A DNA stretch of 64,000 nucleotides from Pseudarthrobacter sp. C4D7 (GTDB lineage: Bacteria > Actinomycetota > Actinomycetes > Actinomycetales > Micrococcaceae): positions 1-64,000 of the forward strand of contig NZ_JABFMW010000015.1 in assembly GCF_013359725.1 (NCBI RefSeq), in the 5' to 3' direction. Made by a program: the position numbers and the translations under genes. Shown piece after piece: positions 40,648 to 48,257 of this stretch. Below the pieces are notes generated by a model. That model was not told the DNA's origin. It searched no databases and saw only the letters and a program-made list of their open reading frames with translations. Each line of letters begins with the position of its first letter. Position 1 is the first letter of the stretch.

Positions 40648-43600
40648 TTAGCCCCGCAGGCAGGCCCGGTAGGCTGCCATGGCCTGGCCGTAGTTCGCCT
40701 GGCCCCTGACGTCAGCGGGACGGCTGGGCTTGACCGGCGGGACGCAGACCGGCTGGGACGGCGTGTCCGCCCCCACCAGGACGGCCACCTTCACCACGGT
40801 GCCGGATTCGACGGCGGTGAGCACCAGGGTTGCCGTGCCCTCCGCCGCGCCTGCCGGAACAGCGAGGTTCACGGACGCTGCGCCGGACTCCACCGGTACG
40901 GTGCCCAGCGGGGTCACCGTTCCGGCGGCGTCGGTGAACGAGGCCTGCAGGGCGGTGTTCACCGGGCTGCCCAGGGAGGTCAGGTCCAGCTTGGACACCG
41001 TGAGAGTGACCGGTTCCCCGGGTTTGACGCCGGGAGCCGTGGAGTTGGTGACTGCCACGGAACGCCTGGCGAAGTCCGGGGACACCGGGCTGCTCTTCTG
41101 GAGGTAGCCAATCCACGCGTCCCGGTCCACCAGCCCGGAATCCCGGGTGTTGGTGCCTTCGGTGAATGCCCGGAAGTTGTCGCCGCCGGTGGCCAGGAAG
41201 CTGAACGTGCCAATCCGGTAGGACCTGGCAGGGTCCAGCAGTTCACCGTTGACCCGCACCGAGGTGATGCGGTCACCCGCGGCACGGGCGGCGTCGTAGG
41301 TGTAGTTCACGTTCTTGGACAGGCCCAGCTGCAGGTACGCGCGGCTGGGAACCGTGCCGTCCGGGTTGGTTTGCCATTGCTGCTCCAGCAGGGCCTTGAA
41401 CTGCGCCCCGGTGAGGGACGTGGTCCACAGGTTGTTCACGAACGGCAGGACCGCGTTGGCCTCGGCGTACGTGATGGTGCCGTCAGGGGCGTAGTACAGC
41501 TCGTTGCGCAGGCCGCCGGCGTTCACGACGCCGATCTCCGCGCCGCCGAGCTCTGCCGGCTGCAGGGAGGAAAGCAGGGAATCGGCCACCAGGTTGCCCA
41601 GGGTGGATTCGCTGCCGCGGTCATCGCGCTGCGGGGCGCCGGTCGCGTCGGTGGTGAAGGCTGTGGTGATGTCCTTGGCCACCGAACCCACGGGCTGGTT
41701 CCCAACGGCAGCAGCGTCCGCGAGGGCCTTCTTGACGATGGCGTCCACAGCGGCCACGCGCGGGTAGGCGGCTACCAGGTCGGCGGTGGCGTCAGTGGTG
41801 CGCTTGACGTTCCCGGCCTTGTAGGCGGTCACCTGCCTGCTGGCAGTGTCCACGGTCAGCTGGATCTGGCCCACGTTCTCACCGTAGTTGCCGGTCTGCA
41901 CGATGGGCCTGGTCTTGCCGGCCGCGCCGGGAACGGGGGCGTCCCAGGCGTATTCCTTGTGGGTGTGGCCGGTGAAGATGGCATCGACCTCCGGGGACGT
42001 TTCGGTGACCAGCCTGGCGAAAGGTCCGCCGGCTGCCACTTCCTGCTCCAGGGTGGCGCCTTCCACCACGCCCGAGCCCGCGCCGTCGTGGTCTTCCACG
42101 ATGATGACGTCGGCGGCCTTGTCCGCGGTGATCTTCGCGGCCACCCGGTTGATGGCCTCCACCGGGTCCCCGAAGTCGAGGTCGGCAATGCCGGCCGGCG
42201 TCACCAGGGACGGGACCTCCTGGGTGACGGTGCCGATCACGGCCACCTTGATGCCGTTCAGGTCCAGCACCGTGTACTCGGGAAGGACCGGCTCAGTGGT
42301 GCCCTTTTTGTAGACGTTGGCGCCCAGGTACGGGAACTTCGCATTGGTGCCGCCGGCAATGACGCGGTCACGGAGGTCCGCCCAGCCGCCGTCGAACTCG
42401 TGGTTGCCTACAGCGGATGCCTTCAGTTCCAAAGCGTTCAGCACGTCGATGGTGGGCTGGTCCTTGGCGACGGCCGAGGCGAACAGGGAAGCGCCGATGT
42501 TGTCGCCTGCCGAAAGGAATGCCGTGGCGCCCGGAGCGGCTGCAGCGCGCAGCTTCTCGAGGGTGCCCGCCACCCTGACGGTGTTGGCGTCGATCCGGCC
42601 ATGGAAATCGTTGATGTTCAGGAAGTTCAGGTCAACGCTGGCAGGAGTTGCCGGGAGGTCCAGGCCCACCACCACGGGGTCGTGGTCGCTGGCACGGAAC
42701 TGGTTGGGTGCGTAGTAGTCGGTGACGTTGTTGTTGTAGCGGCTGTATTCCAGCGCCACGGATTCCACCGAGTTGATGTTCCAGATGTCCGCGCCCGTCA
42801 CCACGGCGTTGGCGGCGGGGGAGGCCAGGATGTGGTCCAGTGAACCCACCAGGCCACCAAAGAGATAGGAATGCTTGGCGGAGCCGTCGGTGTTCTTCGC
42901 CTTGTCGTCCTGGTTGACATACCCCGCGCCGGTGAGGACGTTGATGGGGTCTTCCTTGCCGTAGGAGTTGAAGTCACCGATCAGGAACACCTTGTCGGTG
43001 CCCTTGGCCTGCTGCAGGGAGGTGGCGAAGTCCAGCAGCGACGTGGCCTGGGCCGTACGGGCGAGGTTGGAGTTGCCCTGGCCCTTGTCCGTGTCGTCCG
43101 GAGTGGCGGCTGAACCCTTGGACTTGAAGTGGTTGGCGATGGCAATGAACTTCTTGTCATCGGAGGCGCCCACGGGCTTGAACACCTGCGCCAGCGGCTT
43201 GCGGGCGTTGGCGAAGGCAACGGTGTCATTGTGGATGACGGATTCACCCACGGGTTCTGCGGCGGCCTTCTTGAAAATGAACGCGGTGCGGATCATGTCC
43301 TCGTCGGACAGCGGGGGTGCGTTCGCGGGAGTGCGGACGTAGTCCCAGACGCCGGGCGTGGGGATGTTCAGTGCCTCGACCAGCTTGGCCAGGGCGTCAT
43401 CGCGGTTCTTTCCGAACTGGGCGGAGTTCTCAATTTCCATGAGGGTGACCACGTCGGCGCCGGTCTTGGTGATGGCGGAGACGATCTTGTCCTGCTGGCG
43501 CTTGAAGTTTTCGGCGTTGGCGGCGCCGCGGGCATCACACCCGCCGCGGACGGTGATCGGGTTGCCGGCGCGGTCCTCGTAGAACGTGCAGCCGGACAGG

Positions 43601-45189
43601 GTGTCTCCGGTAGTGGGGAAGTAGTTCAGGACGTTGAACGAGGCGATCTTGACGTTGCCGCCCACGGCTGCCGGAGCTTCCGTACGGGTGGCGCCAAAGC
43701 TGGCCGGCTGGACTGATGCCTTGTTGGCCCCGGTCAGGTGGGCCAGCGGCTGGAGTTTCCAGGAGCTGTTGGCGTAGCCGAGCACCACGTTGGTGTTGAA
43801 GGTGACCGGAGAGCCCACGCGGACGGGGTCAGCGGTGGTCAGGTACGGCAGAACTTCGTCCTTGGTGGCGGCGTCTTTCAGGAAGTTGGTGCTGGACCCG
43901 TCGTCGAGCTTGATGCCGCGGGCCGCGTTGTCCGCCACCAGGGCCGTGTATTCGGCCGAGCCGTAGGGCGCCACCGCGGTGGGCTGGACCAAGGGAGTGG
44001 TCCCGCCGGCCAGGCCGATCTCGCCGTACTGGTTGAGGCTGTAATTGTCCGCCACCGTCATGGGCCCCTGGGGTGCCAGCAGCATGCCTTCCAGCGATTC
44101 ACGGAAGGATTCCGTGGCGGGGAGGGTGAAGATGGTGGGCTTGACCTCGGGGGCGGCGTCGGTGAGCTTGGTGAGGCCCGCCGTCGCGGTGACATTGAGC
44201 TGGGTCATGCCGTAGTACTCGGCCACGGTGCCCGTCACCTGCACGTAGTCGCCGGCTTGCACAGACGCCGCAGTGGTGGGGGAGTAGACGAAGATGCCGT
44301 CGGATGCGGCGTGGTTCGTTGCCGTGAGGTCCCCGCCGGTGCCGGGGGTCTGGACGTAGTAGCCGTTGAGGCCGCCGGTGGGAAAGGCTGCGGTGACTTT
44401 GCCCTTGGTGGTGACGGTGGCCCCGGCCAGCGGGCTTGCCGTCCCGGTGCCCTGGATCTCCGCGATGGTCCTGGTGACCGGATCAGGGGTGGGCACCGGC
44501 GTCGGATCAGGCGCAGGAGCGGTGCCGCCCGACGGGGTTGGCGTGATGGTGCCAAGGAGCGAGAAGTCTGCGGCGTTGTTGTTGCTGTCCGCGCCAGCGG
44601 CCCTGTTGAAGCTCTTGACATCCCCGTTGCCGGTGGGGGCAGTCGCGGCCTGGGTTTCGAAGGTGTTCGATGTTCCGTAGCCCAGGAGGTCCGCCACCCC
44701 GGCGGATTCCACCACGGAACCTGTAGCAAGCGCGACGGCGGTGGGCTGCTTGGCGAGCACCAGGGTCCCGGTGGTGCCGCTGGGGTTCAGGCCGGTCACC
44801 ACATCGGGAGTGGGCAGGTCCGCGCCGTTGGTGCCGTTGCTGCCGCCCTGTACCAGGTAGTAGCCCTTGGCCGGGATGGAGCCGGACAACGCTGCGATGC
44901 CGGAGGGAGCGCCCGTGCCGTTGTAGGAGCGGTACTGGACTGACCAGCCGTCCAGGGACACCGGCGCGTCGGAGCTGTTGTACAGCTCCACGAATTTGTT
45001 CCTGTAGGCGGCGCCGCTGCTGCCGCCGCTCAGGTAGGCCTCGTTAATGACGACGGGGGACGTGCCTGCCGCGCCAGAGGCTTGCGTGGCAGTGTTGTCT
45101 GCTACGGCAGGCAAGGTGGCCAGCGGGGCTGCGATGAGCCCCGCGGACAACGCTGTGCCCAGCGTCAACTTCCATGTTTTTTGATGCAT
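40648..45189 (-). CDS. secreted ExeM/NucH-type endonuclease fused to 5'-nucleotidase
   Basis: The 1513-residue secreted protein has a signal peptide (LTLGTALSAGLIAAPLATLPAVA), a lamin-tail domain at about 45-165 (VVINEAYLSGG, FVELYNSSDAPVSLDGW), an OB-like domain at about 240-345, an endonuclease/exonuclease/phosphatase domain from about 513 (VKIASFNVLNYFP, LIGDFNSYG, RASDHDPVVVGLD), a metallophosphatase from about 860 (LNINDFHGR, GNHEFDGG near 929, FTGHTHKEY near 1074), and a 5'-nucleotidase C-terminal domain at about 1150-1370 (NAGGLRNELYY). It would break extracellular DNA and dephosphorylate the nucleotides released, giving phosphate and nucleosides. No sortase motif is seen. Confidence 0.94.
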   Translation of the reverse strand: MHQKTWKLTLGTALSAGLIAAPLATLPAVADNTATQASGAAGTSPVVINEAYLSGGSSGAAYRNKFVELYNSSDAPVSLDGWSVQYRSYNGTGAPSGIAALSGSIPAKGYYLVQGGSNGTNGADLPTPDVVTGLNPSGTTGTLVLAKQPTAVALATGSVVESAGVADLLGYGTSNTFETQAATAPTGNGDVKSFNRAAGADSNNNAADFSLLGTITPTPSGGTAPAPDPTPVPTPDPVTRTIAEIQGTGTASPLAGATVTTKGKVTAAFPTGGLNGYYVQTPGTGGDLTATNHAASDGIFVYSPTTAASVQAGDYVQVTGTVAEYYGMTQLNVTATAGLTKLTDAAPEVKPTIFTLPATESFRESLEGMLLAPQGPMTVADNYSLNQYGEIGLAGGTTPLVQPTAVAPYGSAEYTALVADNAARGIKLDDGSSTNFLKDAATKDEVLPYLTTADPVRVGSPVTFNTNVVLGYANSSWKLQPLAHLTGANKASVQPASFGATRTEAPAAVGGNVKIASFNVLNYFPTTGDTLSGCTFYEDRAGNPITVRGGCDARGAANAENFKRQQDKIVSAITKTGADVVTLMEIENSAQFGKNRDDALAKLVEALNIPTPGVWDYVRTPANAPPLSDEDMIRTAFIFKKAAAEPVGESVIHNDTVAFANARKPLAQVFKPVGASDDKKFIAIANHFKSKGSAATPDDTDKGQGNSNLARTAQATSLLDFATSLQQAKGTDKVFLIGDFNSYGKEDPINVLTGAGYVNQDDKAKNTDGSAKHSYLFGGLVGSLDHILASPAANAVVTGADIWNINSVESVALEYSRYNNNVTDYYAPNQFRASDHDPVVVGLDLPATPASVDLNFLNINDFHGRIDANTVRVAGTLEKLRAAAAPGATAFLSAGDNIGASLFASAVAKDQPTIDVLNALELKASAVGNHEFDGGWADLRDRVIAGGTNAKFPYLGANVYKKGTTEPVLPEYTVLDLNGIKVAVIGTVTQEVPSLVTPAGIADLDFGDPVEAINRVAAKITADKAADVIIVEDHDGAGSGVVEGATLEQEVAAGGPFARLVTETSPEVDAIFTGHTHKEYAWDAPVPGAAGKTRPIVQTGNYGENVGQIQLTVDTASRQVTAYKAGNVKRTTDATADLVAAYPRVAAVDAIVKKALADAAAVGNQPVGSVAKDITTAFTTDATGAPQRDDRGSESTLGNLVADSLLSSLQPAELGGAEIGVVNAGGLRNELYYAPDGTITYAEANAVLPFVNNLWTTSLTGAQFKALLEQQWQTNPDGTVPSRAYLQLGLSKNVNYTYDAARAAGDRITSVRVNGELLDPARSYRIGTFSFLATGGDNFRAFTEGTNTRDSGLVDRDAWIGYLQKSSPVSPDFARRSVAVTNSTAPGVKPGEPVTLTVSKLDLTSLGSPVNTALQASFTDAAGTVTPLGTVPVESGAASVNLAVPAGAAEGTATLVLTAVESGTVVKVAVLVGADTPSQPVCVPPVKPSRPADVRGQANYGQAMAAYRACLRG

Positions 45190-45437
45190 CCGCTCTAACT
45201 TTCATTGAGGTGTCCCGGGTGGGGACCCGATGGAGTGCGTCCGGGGTTGTACCGGTCGGACGTGGGGCCCGGATCCTGCTCCTGGTCAAGTGGTTGTCCG
45301 GCACATGACAACAGCGCTGAATGAACGCAAGATGGCTAAAGCGTGCATTCGGCGGGACGTTCCCCAGCGGAGCGGCCCGCCCCTGCGGACCGGGCTTCCC
45401 CGGCCCGGCCCGCAGGTGCTGTTGGCGGGAGTGATGC
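45190..45437. other. leader of the nuclease gene, no gene seen
   Basis: No supported ORF lies between the nuclease start and tRNA-Ser(TGA). On the minus strand GTTCATTCAGC near 45325 resembles one half of an actinobacterial PHO box, which would suit a phosphate-scavenging enzyme, but the second half is poor. Confidence 0.4.
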
Positions 45438-45470
45438 TGCCGGCAATCACGCGGGTGTGCCGGCAATCAC
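45438..45470. repeat. 13-bp direct repeat, 20-bp period, upstream of the nuclease
   Basis: TGCCGGCAATCAC occurs at 45438-45450 and 45458-45470. The first copy also forms a dyad with GTGAT at 45431-45435. Two binding sites on the same DNA face are suggested. Confidence 0.6.
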
Positions 45471-45574
45471 AAACAATACCCGTGGGTAGGTTTGGGGCCA
45501 GGGTTTGGCAGCGGGTTAATCCAAAGAATTTACGTGCGCGCAACCTGGCGCGGCAGGGACGGCTTAAAGCAAAA

Positions 45575-45608
45575 AACCCCTGGCTGCCGGTGCCGGCTGC
45601 CAGGGGTT
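45575..45608 (-). terminator. terminator of tRNA-Ser(TGA)
   Basis: A 16-bp stem with one mismatch (AACCCCTGGCTGCCGG with its complement) is followed on the minus strand by a T run (45576-45571). Confidence 0.85.
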
Positions 45609-45614
45609 CCCTTG

Positions 45615-45702
45615 CGGAAGGTAAGAGATTCGAACTCTTGGTACGGGGTTACCGCACACTGGTTTTCAAGACCAGCTCCTTCGGCCGCTCGGACAACCTT
45701 CC
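45615..45702 (-). tRNA. tRNA-Ser(TGA)
   Basis: Minus strand: acceptor GGAAGGT/ACCTTCC, D arm TCCGAGCGGCCGAAGGAG, anticodon stem CTGGT/ACCAG around CTTGAAA (anticodon TGA), long variable arm, T arm AAGAG-TTCGAAT-CTCTT, discriminator G, CCA not encoded. Confidence 0.96.
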
Positions 45703-45810
45703 TCAGCTAGTAGTGTTTCATAGGCGCTTGCCTGCAACAAAACAGGCCCGCGGAAGTGCCCGGTGCACACTGGATGCAACCAGGATTTATGTCAGGAACG
45801 GGAGAGGTCC

Positions 45811-46794
45811 ATGAAAGCCGTCTACATATCGGAACCGGGCGGCCCGGAAGTGCTGGAGGTCCGGGAGGTCGATGCCCCCGTTCCCGGCCAGGGCGAAGTG
45901 CTGATCGACGTGGTGGCTGCCGGCCTGAACCGTGCCGATGTCCAGCAGCGCAAGGGGTTCTACCCGCCGCCGCCGGGCGCCTCCGAGGTGCCGGGGCTCG
46001 AGGTGTCAGGCCGTATTGCCGGATTCGGCCCCGGAGTCAGCAAGCCTTTCTCCCTGGGGGACAAGGTAGTGGCGCTGTTGGCGGGAGGCGGCTACGCCCA
46101 GCAGGTGGCTGTCCCGGCCGAGCAGGTGCTGCGCATTCCCGAGGGCGTCGACCTGGTCACGGCTGCGTCGCTGCCGGAAGTGGCGGCAACGGTCTATTCG
46201 AACCTCATCATGACGGCGCAGCTGCAGCCGGGCGAAACGGTCCTGATCCACGGGGCCACCGGCGGCATCGGCACCATGGCCATCCAGTTGGCCAAGGCAT
46301 TCGGTGCCAAGGTTGCCACCACGGCCGGAAGTGATGAGAAAGTCAGTACCGCCAAAGCCTTCCTCGGCGCGGACATCGCCATCAACTACAAAGAGGAAAA
46401 CTTTCCGGAGAGCCTTCGGCGGCAGAACGGCGGCAAGGGGGCCGATGTCATCCTGGACGTGGTGGGCGCAAAATATCTCCCGCAGAACGTGGATGCCCTG
46501 GCCGAGTACGGCCGCCTGGTGGTGATCGGCCTGCAGGGCGGAACGAAGGGCGAGCTGGATTTAGGACTGCTTCTGAAGAAGCGCGCGGCCGTGGTGGCCA
46601 CGGCCCTGCGGCCGCGGCCCGTGGCGGAAAAGGGGGCCATTATGACCGCCGTCCGCGACGCCGTATGGCCGCTGGTGGCCGATGGCAGGATCCGCCCGCT
46701 GGTTGCCAAGACGTTCCCCCTGGACCAGGTCGGGGCGGCCCACCGCTACTTCGACAGCGGAGACCACGTGGGCAAGGTCCTGCTGGTGATGTAG
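45811..46794 (+). CDS. NAD(P)H:quinone oxidoreductase (zeta-crystallin/PIG3 type)
   Basis: The 327-residue MDR protein lacks zinc ligands, has VAAGLNRADVQQRKGFYPPPPG as in PIG3-type quinone reductases, the NADP loop HGATGGIGTMAIQLAKAFG near 142-160, and AEYGRLVVIGLQGG. It reduces quinones or alpha,beta-unsaturated carbonyls with NADPH. ATG 45811 follows GGGAGAGG. It is next to the PadR/ABC operon, and one of the PadR-like palindromes lies right after its stop. Confidence 0.92.
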   Translation: MKAVYISEPGGPEVLEVREVDAPVPGQGEVLIDVVAAGLNRADVQQRKGFYPPPPGASEVPGLEVSGRIAGFGPGVSKPFSLGDKVVALLAGGGYAQQVAVPAEQVLRIPEGVDLVTAASLPEVAATVYSNLIMTAQLQPGETVLIHGATGGIGTMAIQLAKAFGAKVATTAGSDEKVSTAKAFLGADIAINYKEENFPESLRRQNGGKGADVILDVVGAKYLPQNVDALAEYGRLVVIGLQGGTKGELDLGLLLKKRAAVVATALRPRPVAEKGAIMTAVRDAVWPLVADGRIRPLVAKTFPLDQVGAAHRYFDSGDHVGKVLLVM

Positions 46795-46805
46795 CAACCA
46801 GCACT

Positions 46806-46897
46806 GCATACCCGGTATTGCGCTAGGCCCCGGGGTCGGTCTACTCTGGCTATACGCGGTATGCACGGGTCTTGGGGGCCTGTGCATACCGGCAATG
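46806..46897. promoter_or_regulatory. three PadR-like palindromes before the exporter operon
   Basis: GCATACCCGGTATTGC (46806-46821), ATACGCGGTAT (46852-46862) and GCATACCGGCAATG (46884-46897) share an ATACC/GGTAT dyad. The middle site overlaps the probable -10 (TATACG) and the last is 20 bases before the padR start. PadR proteins typically bind ATAC/GTAT-type dyads near their own start. Confidence 0.7.
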
Positions 46898-46917
46898 ACT
46901 AAGCCCGGGGGAGCATC

Positions 46918-47523
46918 ATGTCAATACGCCACAGCCTCCTCGCCCTGCTGCAGGACCAGCCGCGTTACGGCTACCAGCTTCGGGTCGAGTTCGAGAACCG
47001 CACCGGAGCCACCTGGCCCCTGAACATCGGGCAGGTGTACACCACCCTGGACCGCCTTGAACGCGATGCCCTTGTTGCCAAGGAAGGCGACGACGGCGAG
47101 GGTCACGTGGTGTACAGCATCACCGCTGCCGGCAAAGCGGAGGTGCGGAGCTGGTTTGCCGCCCCCGTGGAACGGAACAACCCGCCGCGCAACGAGCTCG
47201 CCATCAAGTTGGCGCTCGCCGTCACCCTGCCCGGCGTAGACGTCCAGGCCATCATCCAGGCCCAACGGGTGGCATCCATCAGGGCCCTGCAGGACTACAC
47301 CAAAGCCCGGCGTGACACGGCAGCGAACCAGCGGGCCACGGATACCGCCTGGCTCCTGGTACTGGACTCGCTGATCTTCCAGACCGAAGCGGAAGTCCGC
47401 TGGCTGGACCTCTGTGAGGCCAGGATGGTCCAGCAGGCGCAGGCAGCCGCCGCGGGGTCCGCACGGAAGACGTCCAACGGGGTCACGGAAGACGCCCCGC
47501 TCAACGCGGACAGCCGCCGGTGA
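46918..47523 (+). CDS. PadR-family transcriptional repressor
   Basis: The 201-residue protein has the PadR winged helix at the N-terminus (SIRHSLLALLQDQPRYGYQL, YTTLDRLERDALV) and a C-terminal dimerisation helix. The TGA overlaps the GTG of the ABC ATPase gene (GTGA), and three ATACC/GGTAT dyads lie upstream, so it very likely represses its own transporter operon. Ligand unknown; peptide or lipophilic antibiotics are common for such systems. Confidence 0.93.
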   Translation: MSIRHSLLALLQDQPRYGYQLRVEFENRTGATWPLNIGQVYTTLDRLERDALVAKEGDDGEGHVVYSITAAGKAEVRSWFAAPVERNNPPRNELAIKLALAVTLPGVDVQAIIQAQRVASIRALQDYTKARRDTAANQRATDTAWLLVLDSLIFQTEAEVRWLDLCEARMVQQAQAAAAGSARKTSNGVTEDAPLNADSRR

Positions 47524-48257
47524 GCGTGCAGGGGCCGCAGCAGGTCCTGGAACTTGCCCAGGTTGGCCGGACCTTCGGGGAAGGTGCGACGGCGGTCGCG
47601 GCCCTCCGCGGCGTGGACCTCACCATCTGCGCGGGGGAGTTCGTCGCAGTGATGGGCCCGTCGGGCTCAGGAAAGTCCTCGCTGCTCGCCGTCGCCGGCG
47701 GACTGGACCGGCCGACGTCGGGCGCTGTCTTTGTCGAATCCACGCCCCTGGCCGGCCTGGGCCTGAATGAACTGGCCCGCCTGCGCCGCCGCGCCATCGG
47801 CTACGTGTTCCAGGACTTCAACCTGGTTCCCACGCTGACGGCCGCCGAAAACGTGGCGCTGCCGCTGGAATTGGACGGGACATCAGCCAGGAAGGCCCAC
47901 CGGCAGGCCGCCGACGCGCTCCGGCAGGTGGGCATCCCGGAGCTCGCGGACCGGTTCATGGACCAGATGTCCGGCGGCCAGCAGCAACGGGTGGCCATCG
48001 CCCGCGCCATCGTGGGCCAGCGCCGCCTGATCCTGGCCGACGAACCGACCGGTGCGCTGGATTCGACAACGGGCCAGGGGGTCATGGAGGTGCTGCGCGC
48101 CAGGGCCGACGCCGGAGCCGCCGTCATGCTCGTCACGCACGAAGCCAGGCACGCCGCCTGGGCGGACCGGGTGGTCTTCCTGCGCGACGGCCGCATCATC
48201 GACCAGGCCGCAGCCATGCACGACCCCACCATGCTCCTGACGCAGGCCGGACTCTGA
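47520..48257 (+). CDS. ABC transporter ATP-binding protein, MacB/LolD type
   Basis: The 245-residue protein has all ABC ATPase motifs: Walker A GPSGSGKSS at 46-54, Q-loop YVFQDFNLVP, signature MSGGQQQR, Walker B LILADEPTGALDS, and the H-loop VTHE. The DEPTGALD motif is typical of the MacB/FtsE/LolD group. It powers the FtsX-like permease encoded next; start GTG overlaps the padR stop and the stop overlaps the permease ATG (TGATG). Confidence 0.95.
   Translation: MSVQGPQQVLELAQVGRTFGEGATAVAALRGVDLTICAGEFVAVMGPSGSGKSSLLAVAGGLDRPTSGAVFVESTPLAGLGLNELARLRRRAIGYVFQDFNLVPTLTAAENVALPLELDGTSARKAHRQAADALRQVGIPELADRFMDQMSGGQQQRVAIARAIVGQRRLILADEPTGALDSTTGQGVMEVLRARADAGAAVMLVTHEARHAAWADRVVFLRDGRIIDQAAAMHDPTMLLTQAGL

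Noticed and set aside
43738..44943. Plus-strand frames inside the nuclease/nucleotidase gene
   Set aside because: Glycine/valine/arginine-rich shadow translations of a well-defined 1513-residue gene.
45325..45350. Complete PHO box before the nuclease gene
   Set aside because: One GTTCATTCAGC unit is present on the minus strand, but the adjacent 11-bp unit matches poorly, so it was noted only as a possibility.
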